This document shows, piece by piece, positions 1 through 8,015 of a DNA stretch of 32,154 bases. The notes beneath the pieces are model-generated. The model was not told the DNA's origin. It was given only the letters and a program-made list of their open reading frames with translations, and searched no databases. Every line of letters starts with the position of its first letter. Positions within the stretch are counted from its first letter, which is position 1. The stretch comes from Thermoleophilia bacterium (GTDB lineage Bacteria > Actinomycetota > Thermoleophilia > Gaiellales > Gaiellaceae). The translations under genes and the position numbers were made by a program. Location of the stretch: contig JADGPD010000021.1 in the NCBI GenBank assembly GCA_017882615.1, positions 1-32,154 of the forward strand, written 5' to 3'.

Positions 1-1
1 G

Positions 2-115
2 GCGAAGACCGTCTTGTTCAGAGCTCGCCTGGCCAACGGCAGCGATCAGTCCGCCGAGTTCTCGCTGAAGGTTCCCACGCATCCCTGGAAGGGCTGCGTC
101 TGGGGAACCTGCTAG
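2..115 (+). CDS. C-terminal fragment of an unrecognised protein
   Basis: An open frame enters from the left edge and stops at TAG 113-115, leaving 37 codons. The visible tail has an ordinary amino-acid mix and ends in a Cys/Trp-rich stretch (HPWKGCVWGTC). Two cysteines five residues apart near the terminus would suit an extracytoplasmic protein, but that is weak. No family can be assigned from so short a piece. It converges on the minus-strand gene at 432-893. The alternative reading frames here lack stops for longer, so the choice of frame rests on the protein-like composition and a clean stop before the intergenic gap. Confidence 0.4.
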   Translation, partial: AKTVLFRARLANGSDQSAEFSLKVPTHPWKGCVWGTC

Positions 116-307
116 CCCTTCTGAGAGCTCGATCAGAAGCGCACGCATCCCAGATCCTGTTGCCGATCGGCCCTCGGCCCCATTCTTCCCGGAATATCTC
201 GATCGCTTTTCTTTGAACGTCGCTCCGAGAAGATGCGGGGAGCCAAGGCCGGTTAATCCAAGAGTCGAGCCGATTCGAACCCGATGCTGCAACGCGATGG
301 AGCCGGC

Positions 308-347
308 GAAAGGCCTGACGGCGAGTAGAAAGGCCTGACGGCGAGTT
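308..347. repeat. 20-bp tandem direct duplication
   Basis: The unit GAAAGGCCTGACGGCGAGTA at 308-327 is followed directly by a copy at 328-347 that differs only in the last base. The region is non-coding, so this is either a replication-slippage duplication or a small repeated binding site. Confidence 0.85.
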
Positions 348-367
348 GTTGACGCGTTGAGTCCTCG

Positions 368-401
368 GCCGGCGCGTCGCGCGCTGCCGTACGGCGCCGG
401 C
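368..401. terminator. Possible hairpin between convergent genes
   Basis: GCCGGCGC (368-375) and GCGCCGGC (394-401) are perfect 8-bp arms separated by 18 bases. The position, 3' of the minus-strand gene ending at 432, suits a transcription terminator. There is no T-tract on either strand and such GC-rich palindromes arise easily in this genome, so the call is weak. Confidence 0.25.
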
Positions 402-431
402 GGAACAGCCTCTAGCTACGTCGGCGCAGCA

Positions 432-893
432 TTAAGTGCGCTGTTTCCGGACGGCGACTACGCCGATCCCGCCGCTGATCGCGACGATGATCGCGAGTAA
501 CACGACGAGGCGCGCTTTGCTCCCGCCGCCCCCCGAGGAGGCTATTGCCGCTGTGAGCGAACCGCCGACGGACGAGTTGAGATTGCGGGTGGGCGCCGCC
601 TTGACCTTTGCGAGGCTGGCAGTCGGGGCACCGAACTTCGAATTGGTGGCCATGTTCTCGAGCGTTTTCTTGGTGGCGCGATTGTGCAGCCGAGCCAAGG
701 AGGCCTTGCTCTTCTTCGGGAGGACCGTCTTTTTCTTTCCGGCTATCTTGCCGCCCGAGCCCGGAACGGTCTCGGTGTACTGCGAGACGGCCGAGCCGTC
801 GCCGGCTGCCGCGATGCTTGGCACGGCGAGCATCGCCAGGGCTACAAGGGCAACTATTCCAACTCGAGTGCGTGAGGCCTGGATGAAAATCAA
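432..893 (-). CDS. Small secreted/membrane protein with signal peptide and C-terminal TM anchor
   Basis: The 153-residue product begins with a typical signal peptide: a basic start, a hydrophobic core at about residues 11-28 and an Ala-rich cleavage region ending AAAGDG. The middle is rich in Lys, Ala, Ser and Thr with no recognisable domain. A Gly/Ser stretch (about 119-124) then precedes a hydrophobic helix (about 128-147) and a short basic tail (RKQRT). The start is TTG at 893, chosen because a strong Shine-Dalgarno sequence (minus-strand GGAGGT, 904-909) lies 11 nt upstream. The mature part would sit outside the membrane. No family is recognised. The gene is divergent from the polymerase gene at 935, so a surface role linked to the polysaccharide is possible but inferred. 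The opposite-strand frame of similar size lacks these signals. Confidence 0.7.
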   Translation of the reverse strand: MIFIQASRTRVGIVALVALAMLAVPSIAAAGDGSAVSQYTETVPGSGGKIAGKKKTVLPKKSKASLARLHNRATKKTLENMATNSKFGAPTASLAKVKAAPTRNLNSSVGGSLTAAIASSGGGGSKARLVVLLAIIVAISGGIGVVAVRKQRT

Positions 894-903
894 CTGACGG
901 TGA

Positions 904-909
904 ACCTCC
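904..909 (-). promoter_or_regulatory. Strong Shine-Dalgarno sequence for the TTG start at 893
   Basis: On the minus strand this reads GGAGGT within GAGGGGAGGT, a good match to the anti-SD end of 16S rRNA. The 11-nt spacing to TTG supports the minus strand as the coding strand here. Confidence 0.65.
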
Positions 910-934
910 CCTCGGGCGACTAGTCTACCAAGAC

Positions 935-2926
935 GTGGCGATTTTGAAACGAATCCGTCCCGCGGCGCTCTCGCCGGCGATTCTCCTCCCGCTCACGCTC
1001 GCCGCTATTACATTCGCGATTACCTACGACAACGGGAGTTACGACCTGCCCAGTCGTAACACCCTTGCAATAGCAGTCTGGTGGGCCGTAATCGTCGGGG
1101 TGGCGCTGCGGGTGTTCAGCACGGAGAGCGCAACGAGAGCGACGCTTGCATTCGCCGGGGTGCTCGCGGCGCTCTGCGCCTGGACTTTCGCCTCGGTGTT
1201 CTGGGCGCCGAGCGCCGAGAACGCATTCAACGAGTTCAACCGGGTATCTCTGTTCCTCGGCGTCTTCGTGCTGGTGGCAATCGCTATCAAGCGCAAAGCG
1301 CTGGGCCGCTGGTGCGACGGGCTCGCGCTCGCGGCTACGGCGATCACCATCGTCTCGCTGATCAGCCGGCTCTTCCCCGGCTCCTTCCCCGACCAGGGGT
1401 TGTCGGCGAATCTTCACAGCGTCGCCGCTCGGCTCAGCTTCCCGACCGGATACTGGAACGGGCTCGCCGTCTTCGTCGTTCTCGGCATTCCCCTGCTGCT
1501 GAGAATCGCCGTCAACGACAAGCGAATGCTCGTGTCCGCGCTCGCGGTCGCGCCGATTCCGGCGATCGTCTCCGTCGTGGTTCTCGCCTCGTCTCGAGGC
1601 GGGATTCTCACAGTCGCCGTCTGCTTAGTCGTGTTCTTCGCGCTCACGGAGAACCGCTGGCGCGCCGCCGTAGCGCTCCTCTGCGCGACGCTCGGCTCAA
1701 TCGGTGCCGTCGCCTCATTGCTAGCGCGCAACGCTTTGGTCAACGGACCGCTCGGATCGGAGTCGGTCGAGCGCCAGGGACACACCGCCGCCCTCCTCGT
1801 CGCTCTGGCCTGCCTGGGAGCAGGGGCGCTTTTCGCGGCGAGCCGCGTCGCCGCCGCTCGCATGAAGTACGAGCCGAGACCCTGGCTGGGCTGGGGCGTC
1901 GTAGCCTTACTCGTGCTGGCCATCGTTGTCGGCGCGGTTGCCAGTCACCCGGTTCGCCAGATCCATGCTTTCAAGCGTTCGCCGGCGACCCTCGTACCAA
2001 TAGCCTCCAACAATTTCGCGCGTGCCCACCTGATCAATGGACGCGGCAGCGGGCGCTGGCAGTTCTGGGGCTCGGCCATCAACGAGTGGGAACATCACCC
2101 GGTGCTTGGCGGCGGAGCGGGCTCTTTCGAAGAGTGGTGGCTCGCGCACACGAGCTTCTACTACGCGGTCAAGGATTCGCACTCTCTTTACATCGAGTCG
2201 CTCGCCGAGCTGGGCATCATCGGGCTCCTTCTGACCGCCGGTCTGGCGATCGGGGGTATCAGTGTCGGCGTTCGCAGATCGCTGCGAAGCTCGGGTGAGA
2301 CCAAGGTCACCTTCGCCGCGCTGACCGCCGTCTTCGCCGGCTACTCCGCGGCGGCCGCTGTCGACTGGATGTGGGAGCTGACTGCGGTAACCGTTGTTGG
2401 ATTGATGGCGCTGGCGCTTCTCAGCACGAGCGCAGCTTCGAACCATTCTCTGCGCGTCGTCGCGGTCGACGAGCAACGACCGGCTCGATATCGGCGCTTC
2501 GGCCTGAGCGTGGCCGGGTTGATCGGCGTCTGGCTTCTTATCTGCGCTCAGGCGATCCCGCTGCTCGCCCACCTTCGAATCAGCGACAGCGAAGCCTTCA
2601 CGACCAGCGGCAATACGAGCGGCGCGATTCGCGCGGCGCTGGATGCGAGGAACCTCCAGCCCTGGGCTTCGACCCCCTACCTACAACTTGCGATCGTCAG
2701 CGAACGGGAACAACGGCTCCAGGAGGCCCATTCCTGGATCAAGAAGGCGATCAAGCGAGATTCGTCGAACTGGGGAGCTTGGTATTTGGCCGCTCGGATC
2801 GAGACAGAGCTCGGCGACGCCCGCCAGGCCGAGAAAAGCCTGCAACGCGCCTTCTCGCTCAACCGGCGCTCGCCGCTCTTCTCCGACTTACGAAAAACGC
2901 CACTCACGGCGGCAATTCTCCCTTAA
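935..2926 (+). CDS. O-antigen ligase/polymerase (Wzy-type) with C-terminal TPRs
   Basis: The 663-residue protein is polytopic, with hydrophobic helices from about residue 10 onward. It has the O-antigen ligase/polymerase (Wzy_C family) signature in a large extracytoplasmic loop: EHHPVLGGGAGSFEEWW near residues 385-403 and KDSHSLYIESLAELG near 412-426, followed by more helices. After the last helix (about 530-550) comes a soluble tail of TPR-like helices (about 555-655). Family members join or transfer lipid-linked glycan units on the outer face of the membrane; TPR tails are common in bacterial members and may bind partners. The GTG start at 935 lies only 41 bp from the divergent gene and has no clear Shine-Dalgarno sequence. 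The next gene starts 51 bp downstream on the same strand. Whether it polymerises or ligates cannot be decided from sequence. Confidence 0.88.
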   Translation: MAILKRIRPAALSPAILLPLTLAAITFAITYDNGSYDLPSRNTLAIAVWWAVIVGVALRVFSTESATRATLAFAGVLAALCAWTFASVFWAPSAENAFNEFNRVSLFLGVFVLVAIAIKRKALGRWCDGLALAATAITIVSLISRLFPGSFPDQGLSANLHSVAARLSFPTGYWNGLAVFVVLGIPLLLRIAVNDKRMLVSALAVAPIPAIVSVVVLASSRGGILTVAVCLVVFFALTENRWRAAVALLCATLGSIGAVASLLARNALVNGPLGSESVERQGHTAALLVALACLGAGALFAASRVAAARMKYEPRPWLGWGVVALLVLAIVVGAVASHPVRQIHAFKRSPATLVPIASNNFARAHLINGRGSGRWQFWGSAINEWEHHPVLGGGAGSFEEWWLAHTSFYYAVKDSHSLYIESLAELGIIGLLLTAGLAIGGISVGVRRSLRSSGETKVTFAALTAVFAGYSAAAAVDWMWELTAVTVVGLMALALLSTSAASNHSLRVVAVDEQRPARYRRFGLSVAGLIGVWLLICAQAIPLLAHLRISDSEAFTTSGNTSGAIRAALDARNLQPWASTPYLQLAIVSEREQRLQEAHSWIKKAIKRDSSNWGAWYLAARIETELGDARQAEKSLQRAFSLNRRSPLFSDLRKTPLTAAILP

Positions 2927-2977
2927 CCGAAGGCCTCGTTCGACGTTGCGATAGCACTTCGCGCGTTCGGATGAGCG

Positions 2978-4588
2978 ATGCCGGCCCTTTCCGGCGGGGG
3001 GACTGCTTGTAGGCCTCCATTCAGGGATCTACTATTGCCTATTATCAAGGTCAAAACTCGACTGATCTCCCTGTTTTTCCTGAACGGCGAAGGGCTTTCA
3101 GCGGCCCCTGAATCGGAGACCGAGCGGGAAGAGCTTGCGGATTTGTCTCGGCAGCGAAGCTACGATCTCGCTTCCGGCGCGGCCACGATCGCTGCGCCGG
3201 CCGAGCCGAGTTCGGAGAGTCGAGTCGGCGCACTACCTCGGCTGGCGTCGAACGAGTGGCGCGAGTCGCTTCTTCGCCGGATGCTCGCGTCGGGTGACAT
3301 CCTCGCCGTGGTCTTCGGTGCGCTCTGGATCGGCTTCTTCGCCGGCGGAAACGTAAGCGCATTCTTCTGGGTCGTCGCACTCGTCCCCGTCTGGACGATT
3401 CTCGCCAAGCTGCTCGGCCTCTACGACCGCGATCAACGAGCTCTTCGCCATCTCACGATCGATGAGTCGGCCCCGCTCGCGGTTTGGGCCGTGCTCGGTT
3501 CCGCGGCCGTCATTCTCTTCTTCCACCTGCCCGTCCCGGGGTCGCTCTCGTCAACGGGCGCAGGGCATCTGACTCTTGCCGTTTTCGGCTCTGCCTTCGT
3601 TCTCAGGGGTCTCACGCGCTACCTCTGGCGAAAGATCACGCCGCCGGAGCGCACCGTCGTCGTGGGCTCGGGCCCGGAGACTGAGGCCTTCTTGCGCAAG
3701 ATCGAGCTCTTCCCCGAGACGCATCTCGAGATCGTCGCGAACGTCCCCGAGATGGACATCGACGAGCTGCTCCGCGGAGACGGCCGGCTGCAATCGATCG
3801 ACCGAATCGTCGTCGCCTCCGCCGCCACGGACGGACAAGATGTCGCCCGGTTGATTGCGGTTGGACAGGAGCAGAACATCAGACTCAGCGTCATACCTTT
3901 GACTAGGAGCCTCTTCGGCACCGCGGTTCAGCTCAGCCGCATCGCTGACCTTCCCGTGCTCGAATACCGCACCTGGGCCGTCGCCCGCTCGACTCTCTTT
4001 TTGAAGCGTTCGCTCGACCTGCTCGTCAGCCTGATCTCGCTGTTAGTCCTACTACCTCTCTTCGTCTTGATCGCGCTTGCGATCAAGCTCGACAGCCGCG
4101 GCCCGGTCATCTACTCGCAACGCCGCGCCGGCGCCGGCGGACGGCCTTTCTTGATGTTCAAGTTCCGCACCATGGTTCGCGACGCCGAAGAGCAACTCAA
4201 GGACCTCGTGCCCTTCGACAAGCTGGCTGAGCCGATGTTCAAGCTGACCGACGATCCCCGCATTACGCGCTTCGGCCGCTTCCTCAGACATTGGAGCCTG
4301 GACGAGCTACCGCAGCTGGTGAACGTGCTGATCGGCAAGATGAGCCTGGTCGGGCCCCGTCCGGAGCAGGTCGAGTTGGTTGAGCGCTACGAGCCCGAGC
4401 ACCTCTTCCGCGTCTCGGTGAAGCCAGGCCTCACCGGCCCGATGCAGGTCTACGGACGAGGCCAGCTCGTATTCCAGGAACGCCTCGCTGTCGAGCGCGA
4501 ATACATCGAGAACCTCTCCATCGGCCGCGACCTGCGGATCCTGGTGCTTACTGTCGCCGTGGCGCTGGGCCGCAAGGGCGCTCTCTAG
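2978..4588 (+). CDS. WbaP-like polyprenyl-phosphate sugar-phosphotransferase (priming enzyme), copy 1
   Basis: This 536-residue protein has the layout of the large bacterial phosphoglycosyltransferases. A variable N-terminal tail (1-90) is followed by membrane helices (about 105-225), a CoA-binding-like/Rossmann middle section and, from about residue 337, the catalytic sugar-transferase domain. The catalytic part shows YSQRRAG, FKFRTMV, the Asp-Glu dyad D442-E443 in SLDELPQ, and [10 protein letters not shown]. Such enzymes move a sugar phosphate from a UDP-sugar to undecaprenyl phosphate, the first membrane step of glycan assembly. It follows the polymerase gene by 51 bp. Its TAG stop shares the palindrome CTAG (4585-4588) with the stop of the convergent gene. 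The sequence before residue 90 is poorly constrained, so the start could lie downstream. A full-length paralogue lies at 17238-18794. Sugar specificity is unknown. Confidence 0.93.
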   Translation: MPALSGGGTACRPPFRDLLLPIIKVKTRLISLFFLNGEGLSAAPESETEREELADLSRQRSYDLASGAATIAAPAEPSSESRVGALPRLASNEWRESLLRRMLASGDILAVVFGALWIGFFAGGNVSAFFWVVALVPVWTILAKLLGLYDRDQRALRHLTIDESAPLAVWAVLGSAAVILFFHLPVPGSLSSTGAGHLTLAVFGSAFVLRGLTRYLWRKITPPERTVVVGSGPETEAFLRKIELFPETHLEIVANVPEMDIDELLRGDGRLQSIDRIVVASAATDGQDVARLIAVGQEQNIRLSVIPLTRSLFGTAVQLSRIADLPVLEYRTWAVARSTLFLKRSLDLLVSLISLLVLLPLFVLIALAIKLDSRGPVIYSQRRAGAGGRPFLMFKFRTMVRDAEEQLKDLVPFDKLAEPMFKLTDDPRITRFGRFLRHWSLDELPQLVNVLIGKMSLVGPRPEQVELVERYEPEHLFRVSVKPGLTGPMQVYGRGQLVFQERLAVEREYIENLSIGRDLRILVLTVAVALGRKGAL

Positions 4589-6705
4589 CTCGGCGGTTCC
4601 GCGCCAGGCTCCGGTTCGGGCTCCAGCCAGGCAACCGTGGCGATAATCGAGAAGAAACCGAAGGCCGCGAACAGGTAGGGGTTGGTGGCAGAGACAAGCA
4701 GGACGCTGGCGATGATCGCCACTACGATCGCACCGCCGCGCGGCAGTGCCCCCCGGGCTGTCTTGGCTTTGCCGAAACGCTGGCGTAAAGCATCCCAGAC
4801 CAGTCGCAGCGGAAAGGAAAGGAAGAGAAGCAGCCCGACGATGCCCGCCTTGAAGAGAATGTCGAGATACGACAGCTCGTACCTGTAGCCCACGGCGGAG
4901 TAGTCGGTTGCGATCGCACCGAACCCGGAGCCGAGCAGGGGGTGCTTGCGGATGTGCCGGACCAGGCTCTTCGCCTGCCTTATCCGGTACGAGTTGGAGA
5001 TCTCACCCTCGAGATCGCCATTCGTATCACCCGCACCTTGAATGCCCGGTTGCGGCGCCACTGAAGTCGGCGCCGCCGTCGGGGTTGACGGCGATGCCGT
5101 GGTTGACGGCGGCGTCGCGGTCGAGGCCGATGTCGTGGTCGAGGCCGATGTCGTGGTTGACGGCGGCGTCGCGGTCGAGGCCGATGTCGTGGTTGACGGC
5201 GGCGTCGCAGCGACTTCCCGGGCAAGGTGTATATCGTCCCAGTACACCCGCCCAATCGCTGCGTAGAGCCTGATTTGAATATCACGCGCCTGTGCGACCG
5301 TCGTGAACGAGAGCACCACGCGCTTCCACTGTTCAGCCGTGTTCCCGATCCCGATTTCGGAGGTTGACCCGCCCTCTACATCCCAGACAACCAGACGCGT
5401 TGGAAGCGAAGACCACGAGCTAACCCAGGCGCTGACCGTGTAGCTCGTGCTCGGCAACACCGACAGATTCTGGTAGGCGTAGTCGTCCTCTCCGGAGGCG
5501 GTATCGATCAACTCGAGCGAGTGCGACCCGGACCTGTGTTGGACAGTCACCCGGCGCATTCGCAACGAGATCGTCGTCCAGTCGAACGGTGTCCAGGCGC
5601 CACTTTTCTCGAAGCCCGGGTTGACGACGGCTGTCGGGAATTGAGACGTCTGCGTGCTGGTGATCGACGCCGAGCGTTTGAACACGTAGTCGCTCAGCGA
5701 GAACCCGGCCACCGGCATCACGATCATCGCGACAGCGAAGCCTGCAACCGTCACGCCCGAGAAGGTCAACGCGCGCCTCAGCGTTGGCGCTGCGAAAGCG
5801 ACGATCAAAACGACGGCGGCGAACCCCCCGATCCAGAGCCCGCGTGTGTACGTAGCGACGAGGTCGATCAAAAACACGGCATAGAGCAGCCAGTACCAAT
5901 ATGACCGTGGCCGCAAAAGCAGTCGCCAGGTGGTCAGAGCCAGACCGACCTGCAGATAGAGGCTGGCGCCGGTGAAAAGCCTGAAGTCCCCGTTGGTCAT
6001 GTGGCCGATGACCCCACCCATGTCGAGCCGGCTGGACAGAAGAGCCTGGTTAATCGACGTGAGAGTGGTCAGATGCGACGCGGAGGCCAGGATCAGCACG
6101 AGGTTTGCGACCCCGTTCGTCGCGCAGGCAGCGAGGAATACGTTCCGGAACCACTGCCCGTCGCCGCGCCGTACGAGCAGGATGACCACCAGGGCGAAGG
6201 CGAAGTAAGCGAAGCCGTTGCCATCGCCGAAGACGTTGCCCGCGCCATTGTGGTTGAGCAGACCGATGGTCATCCAGATCGCCGGGAACAGGAAGGCGAG
6301 CGCCAACGCATGCGCGCCGTAGCGGCCGAGGACCTTTCGCTCTCCCCGCCGCCAGTCGGCAATGACGATGCTCGCGACTCGAAGCATCACAACTCCATCC
6401 AGGAGGACGCGCCCGCTCAGATGCGTTCCGTACTCGACCCAGCCCCCGCTGGTGCCACCGAGGACTAGCTCGAAAACTGCGATGGCGACGCTCGCCCGAA
6501 AGTCGACGATGCTCAGGCCCACGAAGGAGAATGGGAGGATCACCTTGAGCAAGCTCGGCAGAGGGCCCACGTCCAGCGCCGTCGCCTTCAGGACCGCGAG
6601 CCCGACGACGCAGGCCGCGCTCAGCGCGAACAGGCCGATGCGCACACGCGGGCCGACGAGCTCCGTCCGCAATCTCGTGCGAAACCCGCCCGCGGTCGCG
6701 CTCAT
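4585..6705 (-). CDS. O-antigen ligase/polymerase with inserted carbohydrate-binding domain and Thr/Ser repeat linker
   Basis: The 706-residue protein starts with about ten membrane helices. At about residue 360 a domain begins with NPGFEKSGAW and runs to about 495. Its pattern (NPGFE start, SGSHSLEL, a central YTVSAWV strand, EQWKRVVLSF, and VYWDDIHL near the end) is typical of family 4/9-like carbohydrate-binding modules. A linker of Thr/Ser/Pro 6-residue repeats follows (about 498-553), then the conserved HPLLGSGFG motif (about 587) and the last helices. The insert therefore sits in the large extracytoplasmic loop that carries the active-site region. I chose the ATG at 6705 because it overlaps the upstream gene's TGA as ATGA; an in-frame extension upstream would overlap that gene by 145 bp. 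Polymerase or ligase function follows from the family; glycan binding by the insert is inferred. Confidence 0.88.
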   Translation of the reverse strand: MSATAGGFRTRLRTELVGPRVRIGLFALSAACVVGLAVLKATALDVGPLPSLLKVILPFSFVGLSIVDFRASVAIAVFELVLGGTSGGWVEYGTHLSGRVLLDGVVMLRVASIVIADWRRGERKVLGRYGAHALALAFLFPAIWMTIGLLNHNGAGNVFGDGNGFAYFAFALVVILLVRRGDGQWFRNVFLAACATNGVANLVLILASASHLTTLTSINQALLSSRLDMGGVIGHMTNGDFRLFTGASLYLQVGLALTTWRLLLRPRSYWYWLLYAVFLIDLVATYTRGLWIGGFAAVVLIVAFAAPTLRRALTFSGVTVAGFAVAMIVMPVAGFSLSDYVFKRSASITSTQTSQFPTAVVNPGFEKSGAWTPFDWTTISLRMRRVTVQHRSGSHSLELIDTASGEDDYAYQNLSVLPSTSYTVSAWVSSWSSLPTRLVVWDVEGGSTSEIGIGNTAEQWKRVVLSFTTVAQARDIQIRLYAAIGRVYWDDIHLAREVAATPPSTTTSASTATPPSTTTSASTTTSASTATPPSTTASPSTPTAAPTSVAPQPGIQGAGDTNGDLEGEISNSYRIRQAKSLVRHIRKHPLLGSGFGAIATDYSAVGYRYELSYLDILFKAGIVGLLLFLSFPLRLVWDALRQRFGKAKTARGALPRGGAIVVAIIASVLLVSATNPYLFAAFGFFSIIATVAWLEPEPEPGAEPPS
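5081..5206. repeat. In-frame 18-bp modular tandem repeat (Thr/Ser/Pro linker)
   Basis: Seven 18-bp modules lie head to tail. On the plus strand type a is GTGGTTGACGGCGGCGTC and type b is G(C/T)GGTCGAGGCCGATGTC. The order is a divergent a (5081-5098), a, b, b, a, b, a, ending at 5206. Each module encodes six residues on the minus strand, giving alternating ATPPST- and TTSAST-like blocks in the polymerase. Because 18 is a multiple of three, gain or loss of modules would change linker length without a frameshift. Confidence 0.9.
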
Positions 6706-7757
6706 GTCGTGCGCGCCCGAAAGACGTTCGCCGACGCTTCTCGGATTCGATGTCCGAGTGACGGATAGCCGGAGTTCATCAGGCGCCTCAGCTCGCGGCT
6801 GCTGATGCGGCGCGTCCTCTGCACCTCTTTTCGCCTGCGCGTCCATGCCGGCAAGGCGCGCAAAACGTCCCGATGGGCCTTCAGGGTAAGGATGGTCTTA
6901 CGCTCGGTCACCGCCTTGGCAAGCGAGAGCAGCTCGGCGAAAAGGATTCGCAGTGAGCTTCGCCAGAGCAACGGCGCAGGGCCGTTTTTCACGATCATGC
7001 TCCAGCGGTTGCGCACCGCGTGATAGTAGGCAAACTCGCTTGCCTGCCGCCGTGACGTGCCACCGCCGGCGTGGAAAACGACCGCCTTCGGGGCGTACCA
7101 GCACTCATATCCCGCCAGATGCGCCCTGAAGCTCAGGTCCACGTCTTCGTAGTAGGCAAATAGATCTTCATCGAAGTAGCCGAGCTCGCGCGCAACCTCG
7201 CTGCGCCAGAGGGAGGCTCCTCCCGAAGCGCCGAACACCTGCACCTCCTCGTCGTACTGGCCCTTGTCCTGCTCGCCTCGTCCGCGGGCATACGCTCGGA
7301 AGTACGTCGTCAGTATGTCGCCGCAGTCGTCGATCCGGCTGCGTTCGTTCATGGCGAGCATCTTCGACGTGGCGGCCGCGGCGCGGGGATGGCGCTCGAG
7401 GCAGGCGACGAGCTCGCCCAGCCAGCCGGGATCGGTCTCGGTGTCGTTGTTCAGGCAGGCGACGTAGTCGTTGCGCGCCTCCCGAAGAGCGATGTTCATT
7501 GCGGCGCCGAAGCCCTTGTTCTCGTCGAGCCGGATCACCGATACCGCCGGGAATTTCGACTCGATCAGAGCAACCGAGCCGTCACTCGAGGCGTTGTCCA
7601 CTACGACGGTCTCGAACTCCCGATAGGTCTGGGCGCCGAGCGTCTCCAGGCAGGCCGTCAGGTGGGCGATTCCGTTCCAGTTCGGAATGATGACGCGCAC
7701 CGGGAAGCGGATTTCCTCAGCGGTCGAGCTCCCGTTTCCATTGCGTTCTGATTTCAC
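6702..7757 (-). CDS. Family 2 glycosyltransferase, rhamnosyltransferase (WbbL)-like
   Basis: The 351-residue protein has the GT-A fold signature of GT2: VIIPNWNG near the start, the nucleotide-binding DNASSDG (about 54-60), the metal-binding region LNNDTE (about 102-107), and in the second half YFDEDLFAYYEDVDLSFRAHLAG. It ends with a YHAVRNRW segment typical of WbbL-like enzymes. These transfer a deoxyhexose or related sugar from a nucleotide donor to a lipid-linked acceptor on the cytoplasmic face. The GTG start at 7757 is preferred over the ATG at 7790 because a strong SD (GGAGGT, plus-strand 7769-7774) lies 11 nt upstream. The TGA stop overlaps the next start as ATGA, so it is probably translationally coupled to the polymerase. 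Degraded remains of a close relative lie at 30762-31333. Donor and linkage are unknown. Confidence 0.9.
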   Translation of the reverse strand: MKSERNGNGSSTAEEIRFPVRVIIPNWNGIAHLTACLETLGAQTYREFETVVVDNASSDGSVALIESKFPAVSVIRLDENKGFGAAMNIALREARNDYVACLNNDTETDPGWLGELVACLERHPRAAAATSKMLAMNERSRIDDCGDILTTYFRAYARGRGEQDKGQYDEEVQVFGASGGASLWRSEVARELGYFDEDLFAYYEDVDLSFRAHLAGYECWYAPKAVVFHAGGGTSRRQASEFAYYHAVRNRWSMIVKNGPAPLLWRSSLRILFAELLSLAKAVTERKTILTLKAHRDVLRALPAWTRRRKEVQRTRRISSRELRRLMNSGYPSLGHRIREASANVFRARTT

Positions 7758-7768
7758 GGTTGACTGAC

Positions 7769-7774
7769 ACCTCC
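7769..7774 (-). promoter_or_regulatory. Shine-Dalgarno sequence deciding the GTG start at 7757
   Basis: Minus-strand GGAGGT lies 11 nt before GTG 7757, the same spacing as at the 893 start. The alternative ATG at 7790 would place this motif inside the coding region. Confidence 0.6.
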
Positions 7775-7981
7775 GAGGCCCGCCGAGCATACAGAAAGCC
7801 CTCCTCAGATAGGCTCGCTGCGGGCCTCGACCGCGTATCGAAATCCCGCCGATAGCCGGCGCCGGGAATCGTTTCCGGCTCCCCGGCGGTTCGGGCTTCG
7901 AGTTGGCATGCGTCTCGAACCTGATTACCGTCTTCGTGGGGCGCGACAGTCCGCGACGACGCCGGGTAGCTTGGAGGTATC

Positions 7982-8014
7982 GTGTCGCGCCGCCTGAAGA
8001 GGGTCACCGACTAA
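7982..8014 (+). CDS. Possible 10-codon leader ORF upstream of the flippase
   Basis: A GTG at 7982 follows GGAGGT (7973-7978) and opens a 10-codon frame rich in Arg/Lys (VSRRLKRVTD) that stops with TAA at 8012-8014, one base before the flippase TTG start at 8016. The flippase frame itself is closed upstream by TGA at 7995. The geometry would allow reinitiation. The SD spacing to GTG is only about 3 nt, which is short, so this may be chance. Confidence 0.2.
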   Translation: MSRRLKRVTD

Positions 8015-8015
8015 A

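Larger units (their letters stand above)
116..431. other. Convergent intergenic region without a gene
   Basis: This 316-bp gap lies between a plus-strand gene end and a minus-strand gene end. I see no convincing coding frame. It contains a 20-bp tandem duplication (308-347) and an 8-bp perfect inverted repeat (368-375 with 394-401), both described separately. Confidence 0.6.

Noticed and set aside
436-897. Plus-strand open frame of 153 codons opposite the small secreted protein
   Set aside because: It lacks a ribosome site and a protein-like pattern, whereas the minus strand has a signal peptide, a C-terminal helix and a strong SD.
5081-5206. CRISPR-like repeat array
   Set aside because: Units are contiguous, 18 bp, without spacers and in frame in a coding region.
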